From Sinomonas mesophila (GTDB taxonomy: Bacteria; Actinomycetota; Actinomycetes; Actinomycetales; Micrococcaceae), in NCBI RefSeq assembly GCF_001999765.1, contig NZ_KV908323.1:128585-192584 (forward strand): DNA of 64,000 bases, written 5' to 3'. Below are positions 8,237 to 16,792 of this stretch, piece by piece. Made by a program: the position numbers and the translations under genes. The first letter of the stretch is position 1. Every line of letters begins with the position of its first letter. The notes beneath the pieces are model-generated. The model was not told where the DNA came from, did not search any database, and was given only the letters and a program-made list of their open reading frames with translations.

Positions 8237-8689
8237 CTAAGGGTGTGGATGCTCGGCGAGGTACTCGGCGAGGCTCTCGAGGTTGGCACGGACGGTGCGG
8301 GCCTGCACCTTCTCCACGAGCGGGTCCCCGATGCGCCCGAAGATGCCGCCGAGCCCCGAGGCCGCCTCGATCCGCTGTGTCAGCCGTGTTCCGCCGTCCT
8401 CCGCCTCGCAGGTCATCGACACGGTGAAGTCCAGCTTCCCCTCCACGGATTTGGAGGTGGATCTCCGCGGCGGATCGTGCTCGACGATCTCTGCCGTCCA
8501 GTCGAAGCTCCGGCCCAGGACCTTGCTCGTGCCCCGGAAACGGGTGCCGACGCCCACGGGGCCGCCCCCGATGAGCTCCGTGTGGATCACCGACGAGTCG
8601 AACATGGGGATGTTCTCGGGATTGCTGACGACGTCGAAAACCTCCTGCGGCGGACGGGAAATGGAGACGCTCTCTTCGATCTCAGGCAC
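8237..8689 (-). CDS. SRPBCC/polyketide cyclase-like ligand-binding protein
   Basis: Starting at the GTG of MPEIEESVSI the product is 150 residues with the START/Bet v1-type helix-grip pattern: an opening strand (VSISRPPQEVFDVVSNPENIPMF split by the first helix), a central sheet, and a long C-terminal helix ending RANLESLAEYLAEH. Members bind hydrophobic ligands or act as cyclases; no ligand can be named. A longer reading from ATG 8704 is rejected because its second and third codons are themselves a perfect AGGAGG, correctly spaced (7 nt) from the GTG. Confidence 0.75.
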   Translation of the reverse strand: MPEIEESVSISRPPQEVFDVVSNPENIPMFDSSVIHTELIGGGPVGVGTRFRGTSKVLGRSFDWTAEIVEHDPPRRSTSKSVEGKLDFTVSMTCEAEDGGTRLTQRIEAASGLGGIFGRIGDPLVEKVQARTVRANLESLAEYLAEHPHP

Positions 8690-8695
8690 GGTAAG

Positions 8696-8701
8696 CCTCC
8701 T
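8696..8701 (-). promoter_or_regulatory. Shine-Dalgarno AGGAGG that decides the SRPBCC start
   Basis: On the lower strand AGGAGG stands 6-7 nt before the GTG at 8689. An in-frame ATG lies just upstream at 8704 and would place this motif inside the coding region, so the GTG is the better start. Confidence 0.65.
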
Positions 8702-8812
8702 CATTTGAAGTGGTCCCGCCCCATGCCTCCCTGAGACCGATGCTGCGCCTCTGCACCCCGGATCGCAATGGCCCGCGCGCCGGGCGAGGCCGCCGCGGCG
8801 TGGGCGTCGTGC

Positions 8813-9886
8813 CTACCGTTCGGCGGCCGCGGTGACGGAGGGCGGCGGTGCCGTGCTCTCCCGCACGACGAGCTCGGTGGGCAGCATGTGGTGCCTCGCG
8901 CGCGCGGGGGCGGCACCCTGCGCGAGGGCCTCGGTCAGGAGCGTTGCCGCGAGCCGGCCCTTCTCCGTGAAGTCCTGCCTCACGGTGGTCAGGGTGGGCC
9001 GCAGCTGCAGCGCCACCGGGCTGTCGTCGAAGCCGACGACCGAGAGGTCCTCGGGCACCCGGAGCCCGAGGTCCTGCGCCGCGCGGACGACGTCGGTGGC
9101 CATGACGTCGGAGAAGCACAGCACCGCCGTCGGCCGGTCCGGCCGGTCGAGGAGCGCCCGGCCGGCGCGGTAGTGGTGGTCACGTCCGCCGATCGGGACC
9201 CCGATGTTGACGGTCTCGGCGCCGGCGGCCCCGAGCTCTTGCTTCCAGCCGAGGTAGCGCTCGCGGGTGGCATGGGCCAGGGCCGAGGGCTGCGGGTCGG
9301 CATCGACCTCGAGCTCGCTGCCGAGGATGCTGTACAGGAGCCCGACCCGGCGGTGCCCTAGGTCAATGAGGTGCCGGGCGGCCGCACGGGCGCCCCCGCG
9401 GTCGTCCACATTCACGCTCGGGATGCCGGGCCGGTCGGTCTGGTCGACGTAGACGAGGGGCAGGTGGCGCTTCAGCAGCCAGTCCACGGCGGGGGACTTG
9501 GGGTCGCACGAGTAGACGAGGGCGCCGTCCATGCTGACGTCGCGCGCCGGCACATGGCCGTCGGTCTCGGCCGCGGACAGGAGCGTCAGCGCGAGGCCCC
9601 GCCGCGTGAGCTCCTCGGCGATGGCGCTGAAGAAGCGCATGGCCACCTCGTCGGTGAAGGCATAGGCGAGGGAGTCGGTGAGCAGCACGCCGACCGCCCC
9701 CGTGGTGCCCCGCTTGAGCGCGCGGGCGCGGGGGTCGGGGCCGACGTAGCCGAGCTCGGTGGCCGCCGCGAGAACGCGCTCACGGAGCTCGGCAGAGAGC
9801 TGGTCGGGGCGCGAGAAGGCGTTGGAGACCGTCATCCGGCTCACGCCGAGCGCGTCGGCGATGGTCTGCAGCGTCACCTTGCCCAT
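8813..9886 (-). CDS. LacI-family transcriptional regulator
   Basis: The 357-residue product has the LacI helix-turn-helix at its start (VTLQTIADALGVSRMTVSNAFSRP, about 4-27), the hinge helix (DPRARALKRG) and a periplasmic-binding-protein-like sugar domain (about 62-345) with VVGFDDSPVALQLRPTLTTVRQ, the usual LacI C-domain signature. It should repress a sugar-related gene set in response to an effector. It lies 12 bp after a small unknown gene on the same strand and is probably transcribed from that gene's promoter, which overlaps a perfect palindrome. The nearest carbohydrate gene is the GH31 enzyme 1.5 kb away. Confidence 0.88.
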   Translation of the reverse strand: MGKVTLQTIADALGVSRMTVSNAFSRPDQLSAELRERVLAAATELGYVGPDPRARALKRGTTGAVGVLLTDSLAYAFTDEVAMRFFSAIAEELTRRGLALTLLSAAETDGHVPARDVSMDGALVYSCDPKSPAVDWLLKRHLPLVYVDQTDRPGIPSVNVDDRGGARAAARHLIDLGHRRVGLLYSILGSELEVDADPQPSALAHATRERYLGWKQELGAAGAETVNIGVPIGGRDHHYRAGRALLDRPDRPTAVLCFSDVMATDVVRAAQDLGLRVPEDLSVVGFDDSPVALQLRPTLTTVRQDFTEKGRLAATLLTEALAQGAAPARARHHMLPTELVVRESTAPPPSVTAAAER

Positions 9887-9898
9887 GTGGCCAGTATT

Positions 9899-10123
9899 TC
9901 AGCCCATCTGCCTCGCGGGTGCGACGGCGTCCGCGACGCCCGTCGGGGCGATCGCCTCGGCGGCGCGGTGCAGCGCGGCGGACATAGCGGCTCGCGTGGA
10001 GTGGGCCCACGAGCGTTGCCGGGGAGCGGTTTCGTCCTCGATGACAGGCGCGTCCGGGAGGGCGGACTGCGCGAGGCTCGCCGTGAAGGCGGGGGTGTGT
10101 GCTGCGTACTGAAGAAGTTCCAC
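9899..10123 (-). CDS. Small protein of unknown function preceding lacI-type gene
   Basis: Reading from the GTG at 10123 gives 74 residues: a hydrophobic-flecked start (MELLQYAAHTPAFTASLAQ), an acidic proline-rich middle and an alanine-rich helix (AAMSAALHRAAEAI). AAGGAG precedes the GTG by 9 nt, and a good promoter stands further upstream, which supports a real gene. A longer reading starting at 10189 would cover the -35 box and the operator and is rejected. No family is recognised. It is the first gene of an operon with the LacI-type regulator. Confidence 0.5.
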   Translation of the reverse strand: MELLQYAAHTPAFTASLAQSALPDAPVIEDETAPRQRSWAHSTRAAMSAALHRAAEAIAPTGVADAVAPARQMG

Positions 10124-10149
10124 GACTTCTGGCTCCTTTCGAGATTTTT

Positions 10150-10189
10150 CTATATCGATATAGTACGAGCCACGCTCTTTATCGGTCAA
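10150..10189 (-). promoter_or_regulatory. Promoter with 14-bp perfect palindromic operator
   Basis: On the lower strand TTGACC (10189-10184) and TACTAT (10165-10160) are separated by 18 bp and form a near-consensus housekeeping promoter for the small gene and the LacI-type gene. The perfect palindrome CTATATCGATATAG (10150-10163) overlaps the -10 box and the expected start of transcription. That is a classic repressor position. Which regulator binds is unknown; the LacI-type product is a candidate for autoregulation, although LacI sites are usually GC-centred but less AT-rich. Confidence 0.65.
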
Positions 10190-10284
10190 GAGGCGTCAGA
10201 AAGGAGCCTCGGAGGCTGGCCCGGCCGTTCGGGGTACTCGCAGGGCCTCCCTCACGTCAGTGCGGGGTGCCTACGGTGGAGGCT

Positions 10285-11019
10285 GTGGCACTGATCCTGG
10301 TAACCGGAGCATCCGCGGGGCTCGGCCTCGCGACGGTGACGTCGCTCGCCCGGGCGGGGCACGACGTCGTCCTCCACGCCCGCCGCCCCGGCCGCGTCGC
10401 CGACCCTGCGCTCCGCGGCGCCATGCGCGCCGTCGTCTACGGGGACCTCGGGGACCTGGAGGAGACAGTGAGCGTCGCGCAGCAGGCGAACGAGATCGGG
10501 CGGTTCGACGCCGTCATCCATAACGCGGGGGTCCTCCGAGGGCCCGAGGTCATGGCCGTGAACGCCGTCGCGCCCTATGTGCTGACCGCCCTCATGGCGC
10601 CGCCGGCGCGGCTCGTCTACCTGAGCAGCTCGATGCACCTCTCGGGCTCCGCCGACCTTCGCGGCCTCGATCCGTCCCGTGCGCGTGGACGGGCCTATGA
10701 GGACAGCAAGCTCTACGTCACCGCCCTGGCGATGGCGTACGCCCGGCTGCGACCGGACTCGATGGCCCACGCGGTCGATCCCGGCTGGGTCCCGACCCGC
10801 ATGGGCGGCCCCGGCGCGCCGGACGACCTCGACGAGGGCCACCGTGCGCAGGAATGGCTCGCCACCGCCGACGCCGGAGAGATCACCCCGCGCTCGGGCG
10901 GCTACTGGCGCCACGGCAGGGCGCGCGGACCCCACCCCGCCGCCACGGACCCCGGGTTCCAGGACGCGCTCCTGCGCAGGCTGGAGGCATACACGGGCAT
11001 CGCGCCCGCCGTGGGCTGA
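10285..11019 (+). CDS. Short-chain dehydrogenase/reductase
   Basis: The product (244 residues from the GTG at 10285, MALILVTGASAGLG) has the TGxxxGxG cofactor loop, the NAG segment (VIHNAGVL), an active-site Ser in YLSSSMHL and the catalytic YEDSK (Tyr and Lys four apart). The chain between the cofactor and catalytic parts is shorter than in classical SDRs. In-frame GTG codons at 10267 and 10276 are alternative starts; none has a strong ribosome site. The substrate is unknown. It is divergent from the operon with the palindromic operator. Confidence 0.82.
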   Translation: MALILVTGASAGLGLATVTSLARAGHDVVLHARRPGRVADPALRGAMRAVVYGDLGDLEETVSVAQQANEIGRFDAVIHNAGVLRGPEVMAVNAVAPYVLTALMAPPARLVYLSSSMHLSGSADLRGLDPSRARGRAYEDSKLYVTALAMAYARLRPDSMAHAVDPGWVPTRMGGPGAPDDLDEGHRAQEWLATADAGEITPRSGGYWRHGRARGPHPAATDPGFQDALLRRLEAYTGIAPAVG

Positions 11020-11185
11020 CCCGACGCGAATCCGGCGCAGACCTTGCCCAAATGTGACGGCTGAGGCAGCCGAAGACTGGGCCGATCCTCGCCGTTTCCT
11101 TCCCCACTTCGCCGCGCCCCGGAGGCATTCTGTAGCGAGGGGGCCCGAGATCCACAGAGCACCCACCAGTCTCGAGGAGGATCCC

Positions 11186-11353
11186 GTGGTCAAGTTCCGG
11201 AAGGCGAGCAAGCCCGGCGTGACGGTGAAGTTCATCGGCGGCCGGTTCATGGTGACGCGCGACGGGTCCACGGTTGCGGTGGCCGTCGAGCGGCAGCCGC
11301 ACGGCGATGCCGAAATCATGGCCGCGCTCCAGGGCATCCTCACGCGATACTGA
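11186..11353 (+). CDS. Small basic protein of unknown function (55 residues)
   Basis: A GTG at 11186 preceded by GAGGAGG at a 5-nt gap opens a 55-residue frame, MVKFRKASKPGVTVKFIGGR and onward, ending ALQGILTRY. The predicted fold is a short strand-rich domain followed by a C-terminal helix. The perfect ribosome site makes translation likely. It faces the GH31 gene, ending 6 bp before that gene's stop codon on the opposite strand. No family is recognised. Confidence 0.6.
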   Translation: MVKFRKASKPGVTVKFIGGRFMVTRDGSTVAVAVERQPHGDAEIMAALQGILTRY

Positions 11354-11359
11354 CGTCCC

Positions 11360-13777
11360 TCAGAGGCTCACGCGCAGCGTGAACGACTCTCCCGTGTTGG
11401 GAATGGTCACTCTGCGGCCGTCCGCGAGCCGAGGTGCGCCGTCGACGTCGACGGCCGAGGGCTCCGCGCCGTGGAGGACGACGACGAACTCGCGGCGGGC
11501 GAAGCCGTCGAACCCGTCCCCGGTGGCCTCGGCCTCGAGCGTGACACGGCTGCCGGTGCGCGTCACGGTGAAGCGAGTGCGGATGCTCGCTCCGGCGAGG
11601 GCCTGTCGGGTGAGTCCATCGTCCTCCTGCAGGAAGGACCGGTGGACGCCGTCGACGGAGGGCACGAACAGGTGGAGCTCGACGGCGGCCGGGGCGTGGC
11701 CCTGGGTGGTGGGCGGGGCGTCGTGCCACAGGGGCACGACGGCGCCGGCGCGGGCATAGAGCGGAATGCGGTCGAGCGGGGTCTGGGCGACGACGTGCCG
11801 CCGGCCCGGATGGACCTCGTCGCTGTGCCAGTCGTACCAGTGCCCCTCGGGCAGATAGACGTGCCGGGCGGTGACGCCCCTGTCGAAGACCGGGGCCACG
11901 AGCAGGTCTGGGCCGAAGAGGTACTCGTCGTCGATGTCGGCGGTGATCTGGTCGTACTGGTAGTCGAAGACGAGGGGCCTCTGCACGGGCGCACCGGTCT
12001 CGGAGGCGGCGACGAAGCTGGCGTAGATGTACGGCAGGAGCCGGTAGCGCAGCTGCAGCGCCTCCCTGGCGATCTGCAGCACGGCCTGGCCGAACGACCA
12101 GGGGTACTGGTCACGGGTCGCGATGACGGAGTGGTTGCGGCAGAACGGCGTGAGCGCCCCGTACTGGATCCAGCGCGCGAACAGCTCGGGGTCGCTGTTG
12201 CCGAAGAACCCGCCGATGTCGGCCCCGACGAACGCCTGCCCGGAGATGCCGAACCCGGTGGCCATGGGAATGCCAACCCTGAGGTGGTCCCAGTTGGCCA
12301 GGTTGTCGCCCATCCAGTTCGCCGCGTAGCGCTGGATGCCGGGGGAGCCGGCACGGGAGAGGACGAACGTGCGCCTGTCGGGCATGGCCTTGAGCAGCCC
12401 CTGCGTGGTGCCCATGGCCATGAGGGTCGCGTACTGGTTGTGGAAGCGCTCGTGCGAGTGCTGGCCCTTGCCGAAGCGCATCCCCAGCGGGGAGATCTCG
12501 CCGGTGGTCGGCTCGTTCATGTCGTTCCAGATGCCGGCGAGGCCGGACGCGACGTGGGCGGCGTTGAGCTCGCCCCACCATTGCCGCGCCTCCTCCGTCG
12601 CGAAGTCCGGGAACGCGGTGTTCCCGGGCCAGACCTGGCCGATGTAGACGTCGCCACCCTCGGTGCGGCAGAGGACGCCGCGCTCGACGGCGTCGTCGAA
12701 GACCGCGTAGCCCGGCTCGGCCTTCACTCCCGGGTCGACGATCGTGATGAGCCGGTAGCCGTGCTCGTCCAGGCGGGCGAGGAGGCCCTCGACGTCGGGG
12801 AAGAGGTCCCTGTTCCACGTGAAGACGCGGTACCCGTCCATGTACTCGATGTCGAGCCACAGGGCATCGCACGGGATGCCCTCCTGGCGCAGCCGGAGGG
12901 CAAGCCTCTCGATGTCCCCCTCCGAGTAGCTGTGCCAGCGGCACTGGTGGTAGCCCAGGGCCCAGAGCGGGGGCAGCTGCGTGCGCCCGGTCAGCCAGGT
13001 GTAGGCCTCGAGGACATCGGGCATGTCCGGGCCCGAGAAGACGTACTCGGTGTACTGGCCACCCGCGAAGTGCACCCGGTAGTGCTGGGCGGGGATGAAG
13101 TCGTAGGCGCCCCGGTAGCCGTTGTCGATGAAGGACGCCGAGACATTCCCCGTGACGGCGTTCTGGTGGTAGTGGAAGGGGATGGAGACGTAGTAGGGAT
13201 CGAATTCGGCGCTGGTCCGGTCGGCCCTTGGGTCGCCGGCCTGTCGGCCGAGGGTGAACTCGCCGGCCGCGGACGGGTTGAGCACGTCGGTGTTCCAGAG
13301 GGTGAAGTCCCGGCCCTTGCGGTTCTGGCGGCCGGTCTTCTCCCCGAGCCCGAACATGGAGTCGTCGGGACGGCAGGTCCGGGCGAAGGTGAAGGCGTCG
13401 TTCAGCGTGGCGTAGGTCTGGTAGCTGCCGTCCACGTCGCGGGCAGTCTCCAAGACAACCGTCCCGTCCGTGCGCCGGATGTCGATCCGGAACGGGTCGG
13501 TCCAGAGCGTGACCACCATGGCGGACGTCGCCAGGCGCGCGGCGTCGGGCTCGAGCGTCACCTCGAACGCCGCACCGAAGCCGGAGGCGTCGGCGCTCAC
13601 GGCCACGGTCGGCTGTTCGTCGAAGACCCCGCCGCGGCTGATCTTGATCCGGACGACGTCGTGCCGGATGACGTCGATGCGCAGCTTCTCGCCGTGCAGC
13701 TCGGCGAGGAGGCCGGAGGCGGTCTCGCGGATCGCGTCGATGCGGGTGAAGTGCAGATAGTTCTCGTACCGGTTCAC
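11360..13777 (-). CDS. Glycoside hydrolase family 31 (alpha-glucosidase/alpha-xylosidase type)
   Basis: The 805-residue product has the GH31 order: N-terminal beta-sandwich (about 1-230), catalytic barrel (about 235-580) and two C-terminal beta domains. The nucleophile region GIWNDMNEPT is intact, as are WLDIEYMDGYRVFTW and VGADIGGFFGNSDPELF. No signal peptide is seen, so it acts on imported oligosaccharides such as maltose, isomaltose or xylosides; the specificity cannot be fixed by eye. The GTG at 13777 follows an AGGA at 5 nt; an ATG at 13819 (MARRRDWPR) is a fair alternative. No transporter lies beside it. Confidence 0.9.
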   Translation of the reverse strand: MNRYENYLHFTRIDAIRETASGLLAELHGEKLRIDVIRHDVVRIKISRGGVFDEQPTVAVSADASGFGAAFEVTLEPDAARLATSAMVVTLWTDPFRIDIRRTDGTVVLETARDVDGSYQTYATLNDAFTFARTCRPDDSMFGLGEKTGRQNRKGRDFTLWNTDVLNPSAAGEFTLGRQAGDPRADRTSAEFDPYYVSIPFHYHQNAVTGNVSASFIDNGYRGAYDFIPAQHYRVHFAGGQYTEYVFSGPDMPDVLEAYTWLTGRTQLPPLWALGYHQCRWHSYSEGDIERLALRLRQEGIPCDALWLDIEYMDGYRVFTWNRDLFPDVEGLLARLDEHGYRLITIVDPGVKAEPGYAVFDDAVERGVLCRTEGGDVYIGQVWPGNTAFPDFATEEARQWWGELNAAHVASGLAGIWNDMNEPTTGEISPLGMRFGKGQHSHERFHNQYATLMAMGTTQGLLKAMPDRRTFVLSRAGSPGIQRYAANWMGDNLANWDHLRVGIPMATGFGISGQAFVGADIGGFFGNSDPELFARWIQYGALTPFCRNHSVIATRDQYPWSFGQAVLQIAREALQLRYRLLPYIYASFVAASETGAPVQRPLVFDYQYDQITADIDDEYLFGPDLLVAPVFDRGVTARHVYLPEGHWYDWHSDEVHPGRRHVVAQTPLDRIPLYARAGAVVPLWHDAPPTTQGHAPAAVELHLFVPSVDGVHRSFLQEDDGLTRQALAGASIRTRFTVTRTGSRVTLEAEATGDGFDGFARREFVVVLHGAEPSAVDVDGAPRLADGRRVTIPNTGESFTLRVSL

Positions 13778-14027
13778 GGCGGTCCTGTGGGTGCGGGGCC
13801 AGTCTCGACGACGTGCCATGGGTGGGCCAGGAGCATCACCTTCATTTGACTGCGGAGCTGGCGGCTCCGGCAATGAAGCACCGCTGGAAGATGGCGCCGC
13901 CTCGGTTAAGCGGTCACTGCAGGAAAGCCGATGGATATCGGTCATGAAGCGTCGCTTTTCCTGCCCGGTGCGATCCCGAATACTCTTCAGGGACACCACT
14001 TCACAATGACGAGAGGCGGTCCCTTCC
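13778..14027. promoter_or_regulatory. Divergent region between GH31 gene and GNAT-AAA+ gene
   Basis: About 250 bp separate the two starts. A TTGACT hexamer occurs near 13846 on the upper strand and could be a -35 box, but no matching -10 box is convincing. The region carries no other supported gene. Confidence 0.3.
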
Positions 14028-15305
14028 GTGGCCCAATGGCAGATCCGAGAGTTCCACGCCGACGACCTCGACCAGGTCGTCCGAGTCTGGGAGGAGACGA
14101 GGGACACCGACGCCGCCCCGGCCCACGGGCTCAACGAGATCCTGCACGCGTGCCCCGAGGGGCTCTCGTTCGTCGCGCTCGTGCAGGAGACGGTGGTCGG
14201 CGTCGTCGTCGCCCGCGCCATCAGCGACAGGGCACACGTGCTCATGCTCGGCCTCGCCAAGTCCTGGCGCGGCCAGGGGCTGGGCAGCGCCCTGCTCGCC
14301 GAGCTCGAGAAGCGCCTCCTCGCACGCGGCCTCTTCCACATCTCGGCGCTCCTGCCGGCGGGGGAGACGGGGGCAAAGGCGTACCGCAACAGCGGCTACG
14401 AGACCCGCGATCTCGCCTACTTCGAGCGCACCATCCCGTTGCAGCCGCAGGAGGCGGCCCGCCTGACCGACCTCGGCGGCAGGATCCTGCCCAAGGGCCT
14501 CTGGGACCAGCTCGCCGGCATGCGCGAGGAGAAGGAGATCATCGAGCGGCGTCTTGTGCTCCCGCTCGCCAAGCCCGAGGTCGCGGAGAACTTCGGCGTG
14601 CGGCCGCCGCGCGCCGTCGTGCTCTTCGGCCCTCCCGGCACCGGGAAGACGACCTTCGCGAAGGCCGTCGCGTCCCGACTCGCTTGGCCCTTCGTCGAGG
14701 TCTCACCGTCCCGGCTCGCCGCGGACCCTGCAGGCCTCGCCTCGGCCCTGCGGCAGACGTTCCACGAGATCCAGGACCTCGAGCACGCCGTGGTGTTCAT
14801 CGACGAGGTCGAGGAGATCGCCGCCCATCGGACGGGCGAGGCCTCCTCGCGGATGCAGGGTGTCACGAACGAGCTGCTCAAGATCATCCCGGCCTTCCGC
14901 GAGCAGAACGGGCGCATCCTCATCTGCGCCACGAACTTCATCCGCTCCCTCGACAAGGCCTTCCTGCGCCACGGCAGGTTCGACTACCTCATCCCGATCG
15001 GGCTGCCCGACGCCGAGGCCCGCCGCGCCATCTGGCGCCGCTACCTGCCGCCCGTGGGCGTGGAGGCCATCGACGTCGACCTCCTCGTGGACAGCTCCGA
15101 GCGGTTCACCCCCGCGGACATCGAGTTCGCCGCCCGCAAGGCCTCGCAGCGCGCCTTCGAGGCCGCCGTCTACAGCGGGACCGAGGACTCCGCTGCGGTC
15201 GCGACTGACGACTACCTCATCGCCATCAAGGAGACGAGGGCCACCGTGACGCCGGCGGTCCTGGACGACTTCAGCGAGGACATCGCAGCCATCGCGCGGA
15301 CCTGA
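14028..15305 (+). CDS. Fusion protein: GNAT acetyltransferase domain plus AAA+ ATPase
   Basis: The 425-residue protein joins two domains. Residues about 3-140 form a GNAT domain with the acetyl-CoA loop LAKSWRGQGLGSALL and the late motif AYRNSGYE. Residues about 185-400 form an AAA+ module with Walker A GPPGTGKTT, Walker B VVFIDEVEE, sensor 1 ICATNFI and an RHGRFDYLIPIG arginine-finger region as in FtsH/Cdc48-type ATPases. Such bifunctional GNAT/ATP-binding proteins occur in actinobacteria, but their targets are unknown. The GTG start follows GAGAGG. Acetylation coupled to protein remodelling is inference only. Confidence 0.88.
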   Translation: MAQWQIREFHADDLDQVVRVWEETRDTDAAPAHGLNEILHACPEGLSFVALVQETVVGVVVARAISDRAHVLMLGLAKSWRGQGLGSALLAELEKRLLARGLFHISALLPAGETGAKAYRNSGYETRDLAYFERTIPLQPQEAARLTDLGGRILPKGLWDQLAGMREEKEIIERRLVLPLAKPEVAENFGVRPPRAVVLFGPPGTGKTTFAKAVASRLAWPFVEVSPSRLAADPAGLASALRQTFHEIQDLEHAVVFIDEVEEIAAHRTGEASSRMQGVTNELLKIIPAFREQNGRILICATNFIRSLDKAFLRHGRFDYLIPIGLPDAEARRAIWRRYLPPVGVEAIDVDLLVDSSERFTPADIEFAARKASQRAFEAAVYSGTEDSAAVATDDYLIAIKETRATVTPAVLDDFSEDIAAIART

Positions 15306-15315
15306 CGGGCGCACT

Positions 15316-15331
15316 GCCCACTTGGGTGGGC
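15316..15331 (+). terminator. Short hairpin after the GNAT-AAA+ gene
   Basis: GCCCAC and GTGGGC form a 6-bp stem with a TTGG loop 10 bp after the stop codon. No clear T run follows, so the terminator call is weak. Confidence 0.3.
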
Positions 15332-15403
15332 TCGGCCGTCCGAACGGGTAGTTCCTTTGCCTCGTGGGCGGATTCACTCTGGTGGGGCTGGGTCTGAGGA
15401 AGC

Positions 15404-15469
15404 ATGTCTGATATCACTCAAGCCCAGACGGACAAGGTCCTGGCGGTGGGCGCTGTAGCGCTGGGCTAG
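15404..15469 (+). CDS. Possible 21-residue leader peptide ahead of fdhA
   Basis: An ATG at 15404 preceded by GAGGA at about 4 nt opens MSDITQAQTDKVLAVGAVAL plus one Gly, then TAG, ending 34 bp before fdhA. The ribosome site is good and the frame is not part of any larger gene. It could be a regulatory leader peptide or the relic of a longer gene. Expression is not shown by the sequence. Confidence 0.4.
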   Translation: MSDITQAQTDKVLAVGAVALG

Positions 15470-15503
15470 CCAATACGCGGCGAACGAGCACGAAGGAGTG
15501 GTC

Positions 15504-16721
15504 ATGGCTGGAAACAGGGCAGTTGCGTACAAAGAGCCGGGGGTCGTCGAGGTCATCGACACCGAGTACCCGACGTTCGAGCTCAAGGACGGGCCCGGGG
15601 TCAACCCGGCCAACGTGGGCCGGAAGGTCCCGCACGGGGCGATCCTGCGGACGGTGACGACGAACATCTGCGGCTCGGACCAGCACATGGTGCGCGGGCG
15701 CACGACGGCGCCGAAGGACCTCGTGCTGGGCCACGAGATCACCGGCGAGGTCGTCGAGGTCGGGCCCGACGTCGAGTTCATCAAGGTCGGGGACATCGTC
15801 TCGGTGCCGTTCAACATCTCCTGCGGCCGGTGCCGGAACTGCAAGGAGCGCAAGACCGGCATCTGCCTCAACGTCAACCCCGACCGGCCCGGGTCCGCCT
15901 ACGGGTACGTGGACATGGGCGGCTGGGTCGGCGGGCAGGCCGAGTTCGTTCTGGTCCCCTACGCGGACTGGAACCTGCTGAGGTTCCCGGACCGGGACCA
16001 GGCGCTGGAGAAGATCATGGACCTGACCATGCTCTCGGACATCTTCCCCACCGGCTTCCACGGCGCCGTCACCGCCGGCGTCGGCGTCGGCTCCACGGTC
16101 TACATCGCCGGCGCCGGGCCGGTCGGGCTCGCCGCCGCCGTGGGCGCGCAGCTGCTGGGCGCCGCCGTCGTCATCGTCGGGGACATGAACGAGGGCCGCC
16201 TGGCCCAGGCCCGCTCCTTCGGCTGCGAGACCGTGGACGTCTCGAAGGGGGACCCGAAGGACCAGATCGAGCAGATCCTGGGCGTGCCCGAGGTCGACTG
16301 CGGCGTCGACGCCGTCGGCTTCGAGGCCCGCGGCCACGGCCGGGACGCCTCGCACGAGGCCCCCGCGACGGTGCTGAACTCGCTCATGGACCTCACCGCC
16401 GCCGGCGGCGCCCTGGGCATCCCGGGCCTCTACGTCACCGGCGACCCGGGCGGCATCGACGAGGCCGCCAAGCACGGCTCGCTCTCGCTTTCCCTCGGCA
16501 CCGGCTGGGCCAAGTCGCTGTCCTTCACCACCGGCCAGTGCCCGGTCATGAAGTACAACCGGCAGCTCATGATGGCGATCCTGCACGACAAGGTCCAGAT
16601 CGGAAAGGCAGTCAACGCCAAGGCCATCACCCTCGACGACGCACCCCGCGGCTACGCCGAATTCGACGCCGGCGCCGCCACCAAGTACGTCCTCAACCCC
16701 AACGGCTACGTCAAGGCCTGA
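15504..16721 (+). CDS. fdhA: Glutathione-independent formaldehyde dehydrogenase (zinc alcohol dehydrogenase family)
   Basis: The 405-residue product matches the zinc-dependent, glutathione-independent formaldehyde dehydrogenase of Pseudomonas putida type. It has the catalytic zinc site (NICGSDQHM, GHEITGEV), a structural zinc cluster (CGRCRNCKERKTGIC), the long formaldehyde dehydrogenase insertion (NPDRPGSAYGYVDMGGWVGGQAEF) and the NAD motif GAGPVGLAAAV. It oxidises formaldehyde to formate, or dismutates aldehydes, with tightly bound NAD. AAGGAG stands 5 nt before the ATG. A GlcG/HbpS-like gene follows by 71 bp. The RuMP genes at 35.5-36.8 kb offer an assimilatory route for the same toxic substrate. 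Confidence 0.92.
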   Translation: MAGNRAVAYKEPGVVEVIDTEYPTFELKDGPGVNPANVGRKVPHGAILRTVTTNICGSDQHMVRGRTTAPKDLVLGHEITGEVVEVGPDVEFIKVGDIVSVPFNISCGRCRNCKERKTGICLNVNPDRPGSAYGYVDMGGWVGGQAEFVLVPYADWNLLRFPDRDQALEKIMDLTMLSDIFPTGFHGAVTAGVGVGSTVYIAGAGPVGLAAAVGAQLLGAAVVIVGDMNEGRLAQARSFGCETVDVSKGDPKDQIEQILGVPEVDCGVDAVGFEARGHGRDASHEAPATVLNSLMDLTAAGGALGIPGLYVTGDPGGIDEAAKHGSLSLSLGTGWAKSLSFTTGQCPVMKYNRQLMMAILHDKVQIGKAVNAKAITLDDAPRGYAEFDAGAATKYVLNPNGYVKA

Positions 16722-16792
16722 ACATTCCCCTCTCTGCGAGCACCCAACAACCGACGCAACCCGTCACAACCCCATCACGATAGGAGTCAGGC

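Noticed and set aside
11471-13849. A 792-codon open frame antisense to the GH31 gene.
   Set aside because: GH31 motifs are unmistakable on the lower strand; the opposite frame has no domain and a skewed Gly/Val/Asp composition.
13820-14389. An N-terminal extension of about 190 residues for the GH31 protein.
   Set aside because: The extra residues are antisense to the GNAT-AAA+ gene and its promoter and resemble no GH31 N-terminus.
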